Origin: Pseudomonadota bacterium
Lineage (GTDB): Bacteria; Pseudomonadota; Alphaproteobacteria; Sphingomonadales; Sphingomonadaceae
Length of the DNA stretch: 64,000 bases
NCBI GenBank assembly: GCA_023423655.1
Contig: JAFAFE010000004.1
Span: 1 to 64,000 of the forward strand
Direction: 5' to 3'
Both the position numbers and the translations under genes were made by a program. Shown here one piece after another: positions 46,089 to 53,757 of the stretch (positions are counted from its first letter, which is position 1; the number at the start of each line of letters is the position of its first letter). The notes under the pieces were generated by a model, which did not search any database, was not told the DNA's origin, and saw only the letters and a program-made list of their open reading frames with translations.

Positions 46089-48308
46089 TTAGCTTTCGAT
46101 GCGCGAAAAATCCGCGACCTTATGCACCGCATCACGCACCCGCGCGAGCAGGCCCAAACGGAAAGCGCGCTTGTCGGGGTCCGGATCATTGACCATCACC
46201 GCTTCAAAAAACGCATCAATCGGCGCGCGTAAGGTTGCAAGTGCGGCCATCGCGCCTTCAAAATCTTCGGCCTCGACAGCGGCGGAAGCTTTTGGTTCAG
46301 CGGCATCAAGCGCGGTGAGGAGGGCCTGTTCTTCCACCGATAGCCCTTCATCCCCCGCTAGTCCTTCCTCCCCCGCTCGTCCTGAGCTTGTCGAAGGACG
46401 GGTCGATCCGGACAGGCGTGGTTCGACAGGCTCACCACTATCGGTTTTACTTTCTGCCTGCTTCAACAAATTCGCCGCGCGCTTATAGCCCGCAAGCAAA
46501 TTCGCCCCGTCATCGGTGCTGACAAAGGATTGCAGCGCATGAACGCGAGCCAGCAAACGGACAAGGTCATCCTCACCCCCAAGCGCAAATACTGCGTCGA
46601 TGAGGTCGTGGCGGACGCCCGCTTCCTTTTGCTGGACCTTGAGACGGTCGGCAAAGAAGTCGAGCAGGCCATAGTCATTATCGGCAATGGGTAGGCGCAG
46701 GCCATTATCCTGAACAAGCTGGATAACCCCTAGCGCCGCGCGGCGCAGCGCAAACGGGTCTTTCGATCCGGTCGGCTTCAAGTCCGCGCCGAAAAAGCTG
46801 CGCAATATGTCGAGCTTATCCGCCAAACTCACCGCCACCGTCACTGGCGCAGTGGGAACGTCATCGCCCTGCCCGACCGGTTTATAATGGTCGCGGATGG
46901 CGTTGGAGACTTCGATGGGTAAACCTTCCTTGGCCGCATAATAACCGCCCATCACGCCTTGCAGCTCGGGAAACTCCCCGACCATTTCGGTGACAAGGTC
47001 GGCCTTGGCAAGGCGGGCGGCCTGTTCGGCTAGATTGGCCAAGCTAAGCCCCTCCCCTTTAGGGGAGGGGTTGGGGTGGGGTCTGTCCGAAAACGCCACG
47101 CCGGACTGAGAAACCCCACCCCGCTCGCCTAATTCGCTACGCTCATAAGGCTCCGCTGCCCCTCCCCTGAAGGGGAGGGGTGAATCGGTTACAATCCCCT
47201 CTTCCACCAACCAGCGCGCGAGTTTCGCTACGCGGTCGACCTTATCGGCAACCGTGCCCAGTTTCTCGTGGAAGGTAATACGTTTCAGCCCTTCGGCATG
47301 GTCTGCCAAGGTCTTTTTCTGGTCCTGTTCCCAGAAGAAACGCGCATCGCTTAACCGCGCGGCGAGGACCTTGCGGTTGCCTGCGACAATCGCCGCGCCG
47401 CCATCCCTGGCGTCGATATTGGCGGTGCAGATGAAGGCGGGGGCCAATGCCCCGTGCTTGTCGCCGCACACAAAATATTTCTGGTTGGTCGCCAGCGTCA
47501 ACTGGATGACCTCGCGCGGGACTTCGAGGAACGCCGGGTCAAAATCGCCGATGAGCGGCACCGGCCATTCGGTCAGCCCTGCATTTTCGGCCACCAAAGC
47601 TTCATCTTCAATCCACACCAGCCCCTTGTCCGCCGCCAGTTTCTTGGCGGTATCGCGGATAATCGCGCAGCGTTCGGAAAAATGGAGGATGACATGGGCC
47701 GCGCGCAGCTTGGCTTCATAATCGCCCGCATTGGCGATGCTGACCGGCCCCGAATGATGGAAGCGATGCCCCATCGTGTCGCGGCCGCTATTGAGGCCAT
47801 CAATCGCGCACGGCACGACCTCATCACCCAATAGCGCGACAATGCCTTGCAACGGACGCACCCAACGCAACGATTCCGTGCTGGCCGACGCTTTGCCCCA
47901 GCGCATCGACTTGGGCCAAGGAAACGCGCGGATGATGGCGGGAATGGCTTCGGCCAATACGTCGGCGGTCTTGCGCCCCGGCTTGTTGACCACCGCAAAA
48001 TAAACGCCATCGCGTTCGACCAGAGCATCTTGGGTAAGGCCGGTTTTGCGTAAAAAGCCTTCCAACGCTTGCGGCGGCGCGCCGACTTTCGGGCCTTTGG
48101 TTTCTTCGGACACCGCTTCGGTTTCAAGCGGCAAGCCTTTGGCAATCAGGGCCAATCGACGCGGCGTTGCGAATGTTTCAACACTGTCCGCCCGCAACCC
48201 CGCCTTGGCGAGCGCATCGGTGAATAGCCGGGCCAGATCATCCTTGGCCTTCCCCTGCATCCGCGCGGGGATTTCTTCGGACAAAAGTTCGAGGAGGAAG
48301 TCGGTCAT
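46089..48308 (-). CDS. glyS: Glycyl-tRNA synthetase beta subunit with two in-frame repeat insertions
   Basis: 739 residues from ATG 48308 (MTDFLLELLSEEIPARMQGK), against 689 in E. coli. Family blocks are visible, such as RWGKASASTESLRWVRPLQG, GHRFHHSG, VDKVARLA-like KVDRVAKLARWLVEEGIV, VGEFPELQGVMGGYYA and the C-terminal anticodon-binding DALR-like region ending FSRIES. Two segments are foreign: about residues 376-420 (repeat family A) and about 620-650 (repeat family B); both keep the frame. The beta subunit binds tRNA-Gly in the alpha2-beta2 enzyme. The open frame continues upstream to 48542 only because the repeats there are open. Confidence 0.95.
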   Translation of the reverse strand: MTDFLLELLSEEIPARMQGKAKDDLARLFTDALAKAGLRADSVETFATPRRLALIAKGLPLETEAVSEETKGPKVGAPPQALEGFLRKTGLTQDALVERDGVYFAVVNKPGRKTADVLAEAIPAIIRAFPWPKSMRWGKASASTESLRWVRPLQGIVALLGDEVVPCAIDGLNSGRDTMGHRFHHSGPVSIANAGDYEAKLRAAHVILHFSERCAIIRDTAKKLAADKGLVWIEDEALVAENAGLTEWPVPLIGDFDPAFLEVPREVIQLTLATNQKYFVCGDKHGALAPAFICTANIDARDGGAAIVAGNRKVLAARLSDARFFWEQDQKKTLADHAEGLKRITFHEKLGTVADKVDRVAKLARWLVEEGIVTDSPLPFRGGAAEPYERSELGERGGVSQSGVAFSDRPHPNPSPKGEGLSLANLAEQAARLAKADLVTEMVGEFPELQGVMGGYYAAKEGLPIEVSNAIRDHYKPVGQGDDVPTAPVTVAVSLADKLDILRSFFGADLKPTGSKDPFALRRAALGVIQLVQDNGLRLPIADNDYGLLDFFADRLKVQQKEAGVRHDLIDAVFALGGEDDLVRLLARVHALQSFVSTDDGANLLAGYKRAANLLKQAESKTDSGEPVEPRLSGSTRPSTSSGRAGEEGLAGDEGLSVEEQALLTALDAAEPKASAAVEAEDFEGAMAALATLRAPIDAFFEAVMVNDPDPDKRAFRLGLLARVRDAVHKVADFSRIES
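46378..46438. repeat. Palindromic repeat family B, in-frame copy inside glyS
   Basis: GTCCTGAGCTTGTCGAAGGA followed by CGGG, then GTTCGACAGGCTCACCAC on the far side in the inverted sense. It matches the units at 48319-48503. Translated on the minus strand it gives VEPRLSGSTRPSTSSGRAGE-like sequence, low in complexity and rich in Ser, Gly and Arg, within the C-terminal part of GlyS. Flanking residues EEGLAGDEGLS also look repeat-derived. Confidence 0.85.
47048..47181. repeat. Palindromic repeat family A, in-frame copy inside glyS
   Basis: About 134 bases: left hairpin CCCTCCCC-TTTA-GGGGAGGG, the middle section, the core CCTAATTCGCTACGCTCATA plus AGGCTCCG, and the right hairpin CCCTCCCC-TGA-AGGGGAGGG. 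The core is identical to that in the intergenic element at 22141-22266. On the minus strand it encodes about 45 residues (PFRGGAAEPYERSELGERGG, then HPNPSPKGEG) between two conserved GlyS blocks. Confidence 0.9.
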
Positions 48309-48318
48309 GTGATAATAT

Positions 48319-48503
48319 CCGTAGTCCTGAGCTTGTCGAAGGACGGCGTGTGATGCGAAAATGTCCGTAGTCCTGAGCTTGTCGAAGGACGGGCGTGATG
48401 CGGAATTATCCGTAGTCCTGAGCTTGTCGAAGGACGGGTGTGATACGGACAGACGTGCTTCGACAAGCTCAGCACTAACGGGGTCAAGCTCAGCACTAAC
48501 GGG
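48319..48503. repeat. Array of repeat family B between glyQ and glyS
   Basis: Three direct units CGTAGTCCTGAGCTTGTCGA-AGGACGG start at 48319, 48365 and 48410, so the period is 45-46 bases. They are followed by inverted copies GCTTCGACAAGCTCAGCACT at about 48458-48477 and AAGCTCAGCACTAACGGG at about 48486-48503. The array fills most of the 217-base glyQ-glyS gap and stops 10 bases from the glyS start codon. All units are open in the glyS frame. Confidence 0.9.
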
Positions 48504-48525
48504 TTTAGGATAAGCCCAGTTGCCA

Positions 48526-49425
48526 TCACGCCGCCCATCCATTCTTGTGCATCCACGCCTCGCACGCGCCTTTGGCGAGGTCGCGGACGCGGCCGATATA
48601 GGCTTGGCGTTCCTGCACCGAAATCACGCCGCGCGCTTGGAGCAGGTTGAAAATGTGGCTCGCCTTGATCGCTTGCTCATAAGCGGGGAGCGGGAGGTTG
48701 CGTTCGATGCACGCCGCCGCCTCTTTCTGGCAATCTTCAAACCAGCGGAATAATTTGTCAGTGTCGGCGACTTCAAAATTCCACGCCGACATTTCCTTTT
48801 CATTTTCAAGGAATACGTCGCCATAGCTCACAGCCGGTATATCGCCGACCGGATCATTGAAGCGCAGGTCATAGACGCTGTCGACGCCCTGGATATACAT
48901 AGCGAGCCGTTCCAGCCCGTAAGTGATTTCACCCGTCACCGGCTTGCAGTCAAAGCCGCCCATTTGCTGGAAATAAGTGAATTGCGTGACTTCCATGCCG
49001 TCACACCACACTTCCCAGCCAAGGCCCCACGCGCCCAAGGTCGGGCTTTCCCAATCATCTTCGACAAAGCGGATATCATGTTTGAGCGGGTCGATGCCGA
49101 TGGCCGCGAGGCTGCCCAGATACAAATCCTGCAAATTGGGCGGGCTGGGCTTCATCACCACCTGATATTGGTAATAATGCTGCAAGCGGTTGGGGTTTTC
49201 GCCATAGCGGCCATCGGTCGGCCGGCGCGACGGTTGGACATAGGCCGCATTCCACGCATCCGGCCCTAAACTGCGCAAGGTGGTCGCGGGATGGAATGTC
49301 CCTGCCCCGACCTCAAGATCGAGCGGCTGGAGAATCACACAGCCTTGCTTCGCCCAATAATCATGGAGCGTGAGGATCAATTGCTGGAAGCTTTTGGCTT
49401 CCGGATTGAGAGCGGGATTGGCCAC
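48526..49425 (-). CDS. glyQ: Glycyl-tRNA synthetase alpha subunit
   Basis: 299 residues from GTG 49425 (reading VANPALNPEAKSFQQLILTL). Motifs are the class II core YWAKQGCVILQPLDLEVGAG, YVQPSRRPTDGRYGENPNRL, the QYQVVMKPSP strand and ERLAMYIQGVDSVYD. It forms the catalytic half of the alpha2-beta2 enzyme that charges tRNA-Gly. The GTG was chosen because GAAGGCGAACAG precedes it and the length then matches E. coli (303); the frame is open to 49539 with a non-conserved extension. It is followed by the repeat array and glyS. Confidence 0.95.
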   Translation of the reverse strand: MANPALNPEAKSFQQLILTLHDYWAKQGCVILQPLDLEVGAGTFHPATTLRSLGPDAWNAAYVQPSRRPTDGRYGENPNRLQHYYQYQVVMKPSPPNLQDLYLGSLAAIGIDPLKHDIRFVEDDWESPTLGAWGLGWEVWCDGMEVTQFTYFQQMGGFDCKPVTGEITYGLERLAMYIQGVDSVYDLRFNDPVGDIPAVSYGDVFLENEKEMSAWNFEVADTDKLFRWFEDCQKEAAACIERNLPLPAYEQAIKASHIFNLLQARGVISVQERQAYIGRVRDLAKGACEAWMHKNGWAA

Positions 49426-49579
49426 CTGTTCGCCTTCGCACTTGCACAAATATGGCCCAAGCCTTTGGCGGATGGGCATGGGGAGGTCAAGGGGGCAAGC
49501 CGGACTTCGCGCGCAGGCCGCCTCCCCGCGCATTTTCATGCCCCTATGTCAGCCTCGCGTTGCCATTTGTAAGGTGTTG

Positions 49580-49608
49580 TTGACATTGTCAGCGAATCAC
49601 GACAATAT
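49580..49608 (+). promoter_or_regulatory. Promoter of the XRE-membrane protein operon with overlapping dyads
   Basis: TTGACA (49580-49585), a 17-base spacer and CAATAT (49603-49608) form a near-consensus promoter. ATTGTC and GACAAT form a dyad spanning the spacer, and TTGTCAG / CTGACAA forms a second perfect inverted repeat reaching to about 49625. This arrangement suits autorepression by the regulator encoded at 49674. Confidence 0.55.
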
Positions 49609-49628
49609 GTAAGGGAAGGCTGACAAGT

Positions 49629-49650
49629 GGGGACACCACTGGGTGGCCCC
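49629..49650 (+). other. Hairpin in the leader of the XRE gene
   Basis: GGGG-A-CACC, loop ACTG, GGTG-G-CCCC: an 8-bp stem with one internal mismatch, 23 bases upstream of the start codon at 49674. It has no T run, so it is a leader structure rather than a terminator. Confidence 0.45.
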
Positions 49651-49673
49651 AAAAATATAATGTGCATCCGGTT

Positions 49674-49886
49674 ATGAAGAATAAACTCAAAATATTGCGC
49701 GCGATGCATAATTGGTCGCAGGCCGATCTGGCCTTGCGGCTGGATGTCTCGCGGCAGGCGGTCAACGCGGTCGAAACGGGCAAATATGACCCCTCGCTCC
49801 CGCTCGCCTTCAAAATTGCGCGTTTATTCGATTTACCGATCGAGGAGATTTTCGATGATGAATGGAGCGCCAGCAATGACGGATAA
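49674..49886 (+). CDS. XRE-family helix-turn-helix regulator, single domain
   Basis: 70 residues that are almost only the HTH domain: MKNKLKILRAMHNWSQADLA, LRLDVSRQAVNAVETGKYDP, then FKIARLFDLPIEEIFDDEW. This matches the small regulators that control adjacent membrane protein genes. It overlaps the membrane protein gene by 11 bases, so the two are translated together. The start ATG at 49674 gives the family N-terminus; an alternative at 49662 adds four residues. The promoter upstream has dyads that it may bind. Confidence 0.92.
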   Translation: MKNKLKILRAMHNWSQADLALRLDVSRQAVNAVETGKYDPSLPLAFKIARLFDLPIEEIFDDEWSASNDG

Positions 49887-50556
49887 GCTTCCAGACGATA
49901 TGCCGGACAACATGTCCGACGATCCAGACAATGGCGGCCATTTCAAACGCGTTGCCTTTTTTGCGCTGACAGGCGTCGGCGCTACTTTCACGGCCGCGGT
50001 CCTCATTGGATTTTTCACCAAGCATATAGAGCTAGGTGGCGGCGCATTGCGTCCGCTTGAATGGGCCATCGTCCTTGGCGTTACGGCTATGCTTTTGCTG
50101 TGCGGGGCGCTGTTTTTAAAGCAAGTCCCCGCCTTTTTCGGAACGTCTGCGGTAAGCAACCGGCGCGAAAAGCTTAATCGCCGGATTATGACAGGCGCCC
50201 TGCTGCTCGGGGTTATCATCGGCATGGTCATGACCATATCGGGCCAAGGTGCAGGCGACGCATCGCCGTTTAGCAGCGGCCCCCTGCCGCCCCTCACCGC
50301 GCTCATCCTTGCTGGCGTGACCGCAATCTTCATGCCGCTCATATCCTATTATTGGCACAAAAATGCTACCGATGAGCTGGAAGAAGCCGCTTATCGCGAT
50401 GGCGCGATGTGGGCCTGCTATTTCTACTGGACGGTAAGTTCGACATGGTGGCTGTTATGGCGCGGCGGCATGGCCCAGCCGGTCAATGGTATGCTCATCT
50501 TTTTCGGCACGATTTTCGTCAGCCTCACCGTGTGGATGTGGAAGAAATACCGTTAA
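49876..50556 (+). CDS. Membrane protein paired with the XRE regulator
   Basis: 226 residues. An acidic N-terminus (DDMPDNMSDDPDNGG) is followed by about six hydrophobic helices: FFALTGVGATFTAAVLIGFF, WAIVLGVTAMLLLCGALFL, TGALLLGVIIGMVMTISG, LTALILAGVTAIFMPLISY, CYFYWTVSSTWWLLW and MLIFFGTIFVSLTVWMW. No transporter motif is recognised. The start ATG at 49876 is preceded by GGAG inside the regulator gene. The function is unknown; small XRE plus multi-span membrane pairs are common in bacteria. Confidence 0.8.
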   Translation: MTDKLPDDMPDNMSDDPDNGGHFKRVAFFALTGVGATFTAAVLIGFFTKHIELGGGALRPLEWAIVLGVTAMLLLCGALFLKQVPAFFGTSAVSNRREKLNRRIMTGALLLGVIIGMVMTISGQGAGDASPFSSGPLPPLTALILAGVTAIFMPLISYYWHKNATDELEEAAYRDGAMWACYFYWTVSSTWWLLWRGGMAQPVNGMLIFFGTIFVSLTVWMWKKYR

Positions 50557-50642
50557 GCCAATCCGTAACGCGGGCGCTTACTTGCCTTGCACGCCCCCCT
50601 CGCAACACCCATTTCCCTTTTTCACTCTGGAGACAAAGCCTC

Positions 50643-51605
50643 ATGACCCTTGCCCATCCTTTTTCCGGCAAATGGAAAAAATTGCTGAATACCGCGATTG
50701 GCGGCGCGTTATTGCTCACCGGTTGCACCGCAGCCGACAGCAAACCCAACAGCGCCTCGGCCAAAGCGGCGGCCACGACCAATGACAATAGCGATCCTGC
50801 GCTATGGGTGGTCAAGGACCATGACACGACCATCTATATGTTCGGCACCGTCCATCTGTTGAAGCCCGGCCTCAGTTGGTTTGACGAAGCGGTCAAGGAT
50901 GCGTTCGACAAATCGGATACGCTCGTCATGGAAATTGCCGATGTGACCGACCCCGAAGCGGTGAAAGCGATGGAGCCGCTCGTCAAAAAATATGCGGCCG
51001 ATGCCAATGGCAAGAAATTGCGCGACAAGCTGACGGCCGAACAGCGCAGCATTTTCGACGCGGAAATGGCCAAGCTTGGTATGCCCGCCACGACATTTGA
51101 TGCTTATGATCCGTGGTTCGTGTCGACTGTCCTGTCGATGGCCCATTATAGCAAGGCCGGGATGAGTCCTGAAAGCGGCGCGGAAAAGGTGCTGGCGGCG
51201 GCGGCCAAGGCTTCGGGCAAGAAGATGGAATCGCTTGAAACCGCCGAACAGCAATTTGGCTGGTTCGACGCGACCCCCGAAAGCGAGCAGGTGACTGGGC
51301 TGATTGAAGTCATCACCAAGGGCGATGAAATTGCTTCTTACATTGATCGTATGTCGACCGCGTGGAACAGGGGCGATGCGGACGGCCTAGCCGCAGTGCT
51401 CAACGAAAATATCGACCATACCCCCGAAACCCGCCGCTTGCTGTTGACCGACCGCAATGCGCGTTGGGCGGAATGGGTCGAAAAACGGCTGGAACAGCCC
51501 GGCACCGTGTTCATGGCAGTGGGCGCAGGCCATCTGGCGGGCAAGGACAGCGTTCAGGACTTCCTCGCCAAGCGCAATGTGAAGGTCAAGCGCATCCAAT
51601 ATTGA
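50643..51605 (+). CDS. TraB/GumN family lipoprotein, paralogue 1
   Basis: 320 residues with lipobox LLLTGC (Cys at about 26). The TraB/TIKI-type motifs are FGTVHLL (GxxH), the conserved Glu in TLVMEI, and GAGHLAGKDS (second GxxH) near the C-terminus, followed by a KRIQY end. Related TIKI proteins are metalloproteases using these His and Glu residues; bacterial roles are poorly known. It is the first of three tandem paralogues, starting 86 bases after the membrane protein gene. Confidence 0.88.
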   Translation: MTLAHPFSGKWKKLLNTAIGGALLLTGCTAADSKPNSASAKAAATTNDNSDPALWVVKDHDTTIYMFGTVHLLKPGLSWFDEAVKDAFDKSDTLVMEIADVTDPEAVKAMEPLVKKYAADANGKKLRDKLTAEQRSIFDAEMAKLGMPATTFDAYDPWFVSTVLSMAHYSKAGMSPESGAEKVLAAAAKASGKKMESLETAEQQFGWFDATPESEQVTGLIEVITKGDEIASYIDRMSTAWNRGDADGLAAVLNENIDHTPETRRLLLTDRNARWAEWVEKRLEQPGTVFMAVGAGHLAGKDSVQDFLAKRNVKVKRIQY

Positions 51606-51644
51606 GACGTGACGACTAAGGGGGCAGCGGCTATCCTTGAACGG

Positions 51645-52592
51645 ATGTCCCTGCCCCCTTTTCTTGTGCGCGCTCTGCTGGCGGGCGGTTTTGCCTTACT
51701 GGCCGCCTGCGATCCGCAGCCCGCCGCCAAGCCGCCCGACCCGCCCCAAGCTACAGTGCCAAGCGCGCCTGCGCCGGTTGCCTATCATAGCCCTGCATTA
51801 TGGGTCGTGCGCGATGCGGATACGACCATCTATCTGTTCGGCACCTTCCATATGCTGAAGCCCGGCGCATCATGGTTTGATAGTGCAATCCGTAAAGCCT
51901 TTGAAGCGTCGGACACGCTCGTGACAGAAATCAAACAGCCCGATAATCCGTTGGCCTTGGGTCCGGCGACCATTGCGCTGGCGACCGATCCCGACGGTCC
52001 GCCGCTCAGCCGGAAGCTGCCTGAAGCTGCCCGCGCGCCCTATCGCGTCTTTGTTGAAGCCCAAGGCCTGCGTGCCCAATCGCTGGAACGCTATGAAGCC
52101 TGGTATGTGGCGAGTGTGCTGGCGACCGCGCGGTATCGCAAGCTTGGGCTGGATCCCAAGGCAGGGGCCGAACGCATATTGGTCGCAAACCTTCGCCCCG
52201 CCCAGCGTCACGAAGCGTTGGAAACGCCCGAAGCCCAGCTTGCCATGCTCGATAGCGTGCCGGAAGCCGAACAAATTGACGCGCTCGCACAACTGGTGAC
52301 AAGCAAGGCCGACCCGATAGTGTCGACCGATAAAATGCTTGGCCTTTGGCTGAGCGGCGATGCCGACACACTTGCCGCGTCCAAAAATGGCGCGCTTTAC
52401 AAGCTGCCGGACATGGCGCGGATCATGTTGTTCCAGCGTAATCGGCGCTGGGCCGCATGGATAAAACAGCGCATGGCGCGCCCCGGCACGGTCTTTATCG
52501 CGGTCGGCGCGGGCCATCTGGCGGGGCAAAATAGCGTGCAACATTATCTCGTAACCGACCAAGGGCTTAACCCACAACGCATCAAGGATTGA
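51645..52592 (+). CDS. TraB/GumN family lipoprotein, paralogue 2
   Basis: 315 residues with lipobox ALLAAC (Cys at about 24) and a Pro-rich linker (KPPDPPQATVPSAPAP). The same motifs appear: FGTFHML, Glu in TLVTEI, and GAGHLAGQNS. It shares ALWVVRDADTTIYLFGT with paralogue 1 (ALWVVKDHDTTIYMFGT). An in-frame GTG at 51609 is an alternative start, but the ATG at 51645 gives a normal lipoprotein signal. It follows paralogue 1 by 39 bases and touches paralogue 3. Confidence 0.88.
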   Translation: MSLPPFLVRALLAGGFALLAACDPQPAAKPPDPPQATVPSAPAPVAYHSPALWVVRDADTTIYLFGTFHMLKPGASWFDSAIRKAFEASDTLVTEIKQPDNPLALGPATIALATDPDGPPLSRKLPEAARAPYRVFVEAQGLRAQSLERYEAWYVASVLATARYRKLGLDPKAGAERILVANLRPAQRHEALETPEAQLAMLDSVPEAEQIDALAQLVTSKADPIVSTDKMLGLWLSGDADTLAASKNGALYKLPDMARIMLFQRNRRWAAWIKQRMARPGTVFIAVGAGHLAGQNSVQHYLVTDQGLNPQRIKD

Positions 52593-53614
52593 TGCCGCGC
52601 GCAAAGCCCGATAGCAAGCCTATCATGCAGCATCCCCGCCCCCGCCCCCGCTCCTTCCCCCTGTCCACGCTCGGCGCATTGGCGCTTGTCGGCTTGGCTC
52701 TGACCGGCTGTAACCGCAAAAGCGATGCGCCCACCGAACCGGCACAAACAACCGGACAGGCGCAATCCACCGCCAAGCAGGTCGAACAGGAAGTGCAACT
52801 TCCCCTCGGTGCATCGCGCCCTGCTTTGTGGAAACTGTCGGATGATGACACCACCATCTTCCTGTTCGGCGGCGTGCATATGCTGCCGACCGGCCTTGAT
52901 TGGCAGTCGGGCATGGTCAATGCGGTGATTAACAGCGCGGATATGCTCGTCCTCGAACTATCGCCCGAAGAACAGGCCAAGGCCCCCGATGTGCTCGCCA
53001 GCCTTGCCGCCGACAGCCCGCAAGACCCGATAGAAGAGCGCATCCCGCCGCAATTTGTAAGCGAGTTTGAAAAGCTCGCCAGCCGCACCCGCATCAGCCG
53101 CGCACAACTGGACGGGATGGAAAGCTGGGCAGCGGCGCTGATGCTCGGCAATGCGGTGTCGCGCAATGCTGCGCTCTCGCTCGACAATGGCACCGAAAAG
53201 CAACTGACCAAAAGGTTCGAAGCGCAAGGCAAGCCCGTGTCCGGCCTTGAAACCGCCGAATATCAGCTTGGCCTGTTCGATAGCCTGTCGCAGCAGACTC
53301 AGGATATTTTGCTCGCGCGCACCATTGGCGACGCCGAAACTGCCAGTCCCAAATTCGACCGGCTGATCGCGGCCTGGGCCAAGGGCGACACCGACAGCGT
53401 CGCTTATTATGCCGATAGCGAATTGCGTGCGGTGCCGGGGCTTGCGCTCCCGCTCCTCACACGGCGTAACCAGCAATGGGCGGCGTGGATCCGCGACCGG
53501 TTGGAAGTCCCTGGCACCATCCTCATCGCGGTCGGCACCGGCCATCTGGTAGGCGATGATAGCGTCCAGTCGATGCTCGAAGCCCAAGGCTATAAGGTCA
53601 AGCGGGTGCAATAA
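52592..53614 (+). CDS. TraB/GumN family lipoprotein, paralogue 3
   Basis: 340 residues from the ATG that shares a base with the previous stop (TGATG); an ATG at 52625 (MQHPRPRPRSFPLSTLG) gives a cleaner signal and is a real alternative. The lipobox is LALTGC. The motifs are FGGVHML, Glu in MLVLEL, and GTGHLVGDDS. It is more divergent than the first two: the first GxxH has Gly for Thr and the middle region differs. It ends YKVKRVQ, like paralogue 1. All three are probably anchored in the envelope and expressed together. Confidence 0.86.
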   Translation: MPRAKPDSKPIMQHPRPRPRSFPLSTLGALALVGLALTGCNRKSDAPTEPAQTTGQAQSTAKQVEQEVQLPLGASRPALWKLSDDDTTIFLFGGVHMLPTGLDWQSGMVNAVINSADMLVLELSPEEQAKAPDVLASLAADSPQDPIEERIPPQFVSEFEKLASRTRISRAQLDGMESWAAALMLGNAVSRNAALSLDNGTEKQLTKRFEAQGKPVSGLETAEYQLGLFDSLSQQTQDILLARTIGDAETASPKFDRLIAAWAKGDTDSVAYYADSELRAVPGLALPLLTRRNQQWAAWIRDRLEVPGTILIAVGTGHLVGDDSVQSMLEAQGYKVKRVQ

Positions 53615-53757
53615 AGCGAACCCCGCCCTACCCCGCTTGCAATTCGCACGCTTCCCGCCTATAGGCGCCGCTTCCTTTGCCATGGTCATCCCTGGAGGCG
53701 TGGCGGGAATGGAGCGCGTAGGATGCGCGTTTCACACTTTATATTTGGAGTTTATCT

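Noticed and set aside
48319..48503. Regularly spaced repeats that might be a CRISPR array
   Set aside because: The gaps between units are only about 17 bases and are themselves similar, later copies are inverted and partial, the units are palindromic, and no cas genes are present. It fits a dispersed palindromic repeat family that also occurs inside glyS.
48309..48542. GlyS N-terminal extension beginning at 48542
   Set aside because: All of the extension is repeat-encoded (FDKLRTTD-type units); the family N-terminus MTDFLLELLSEE begins at 48308.
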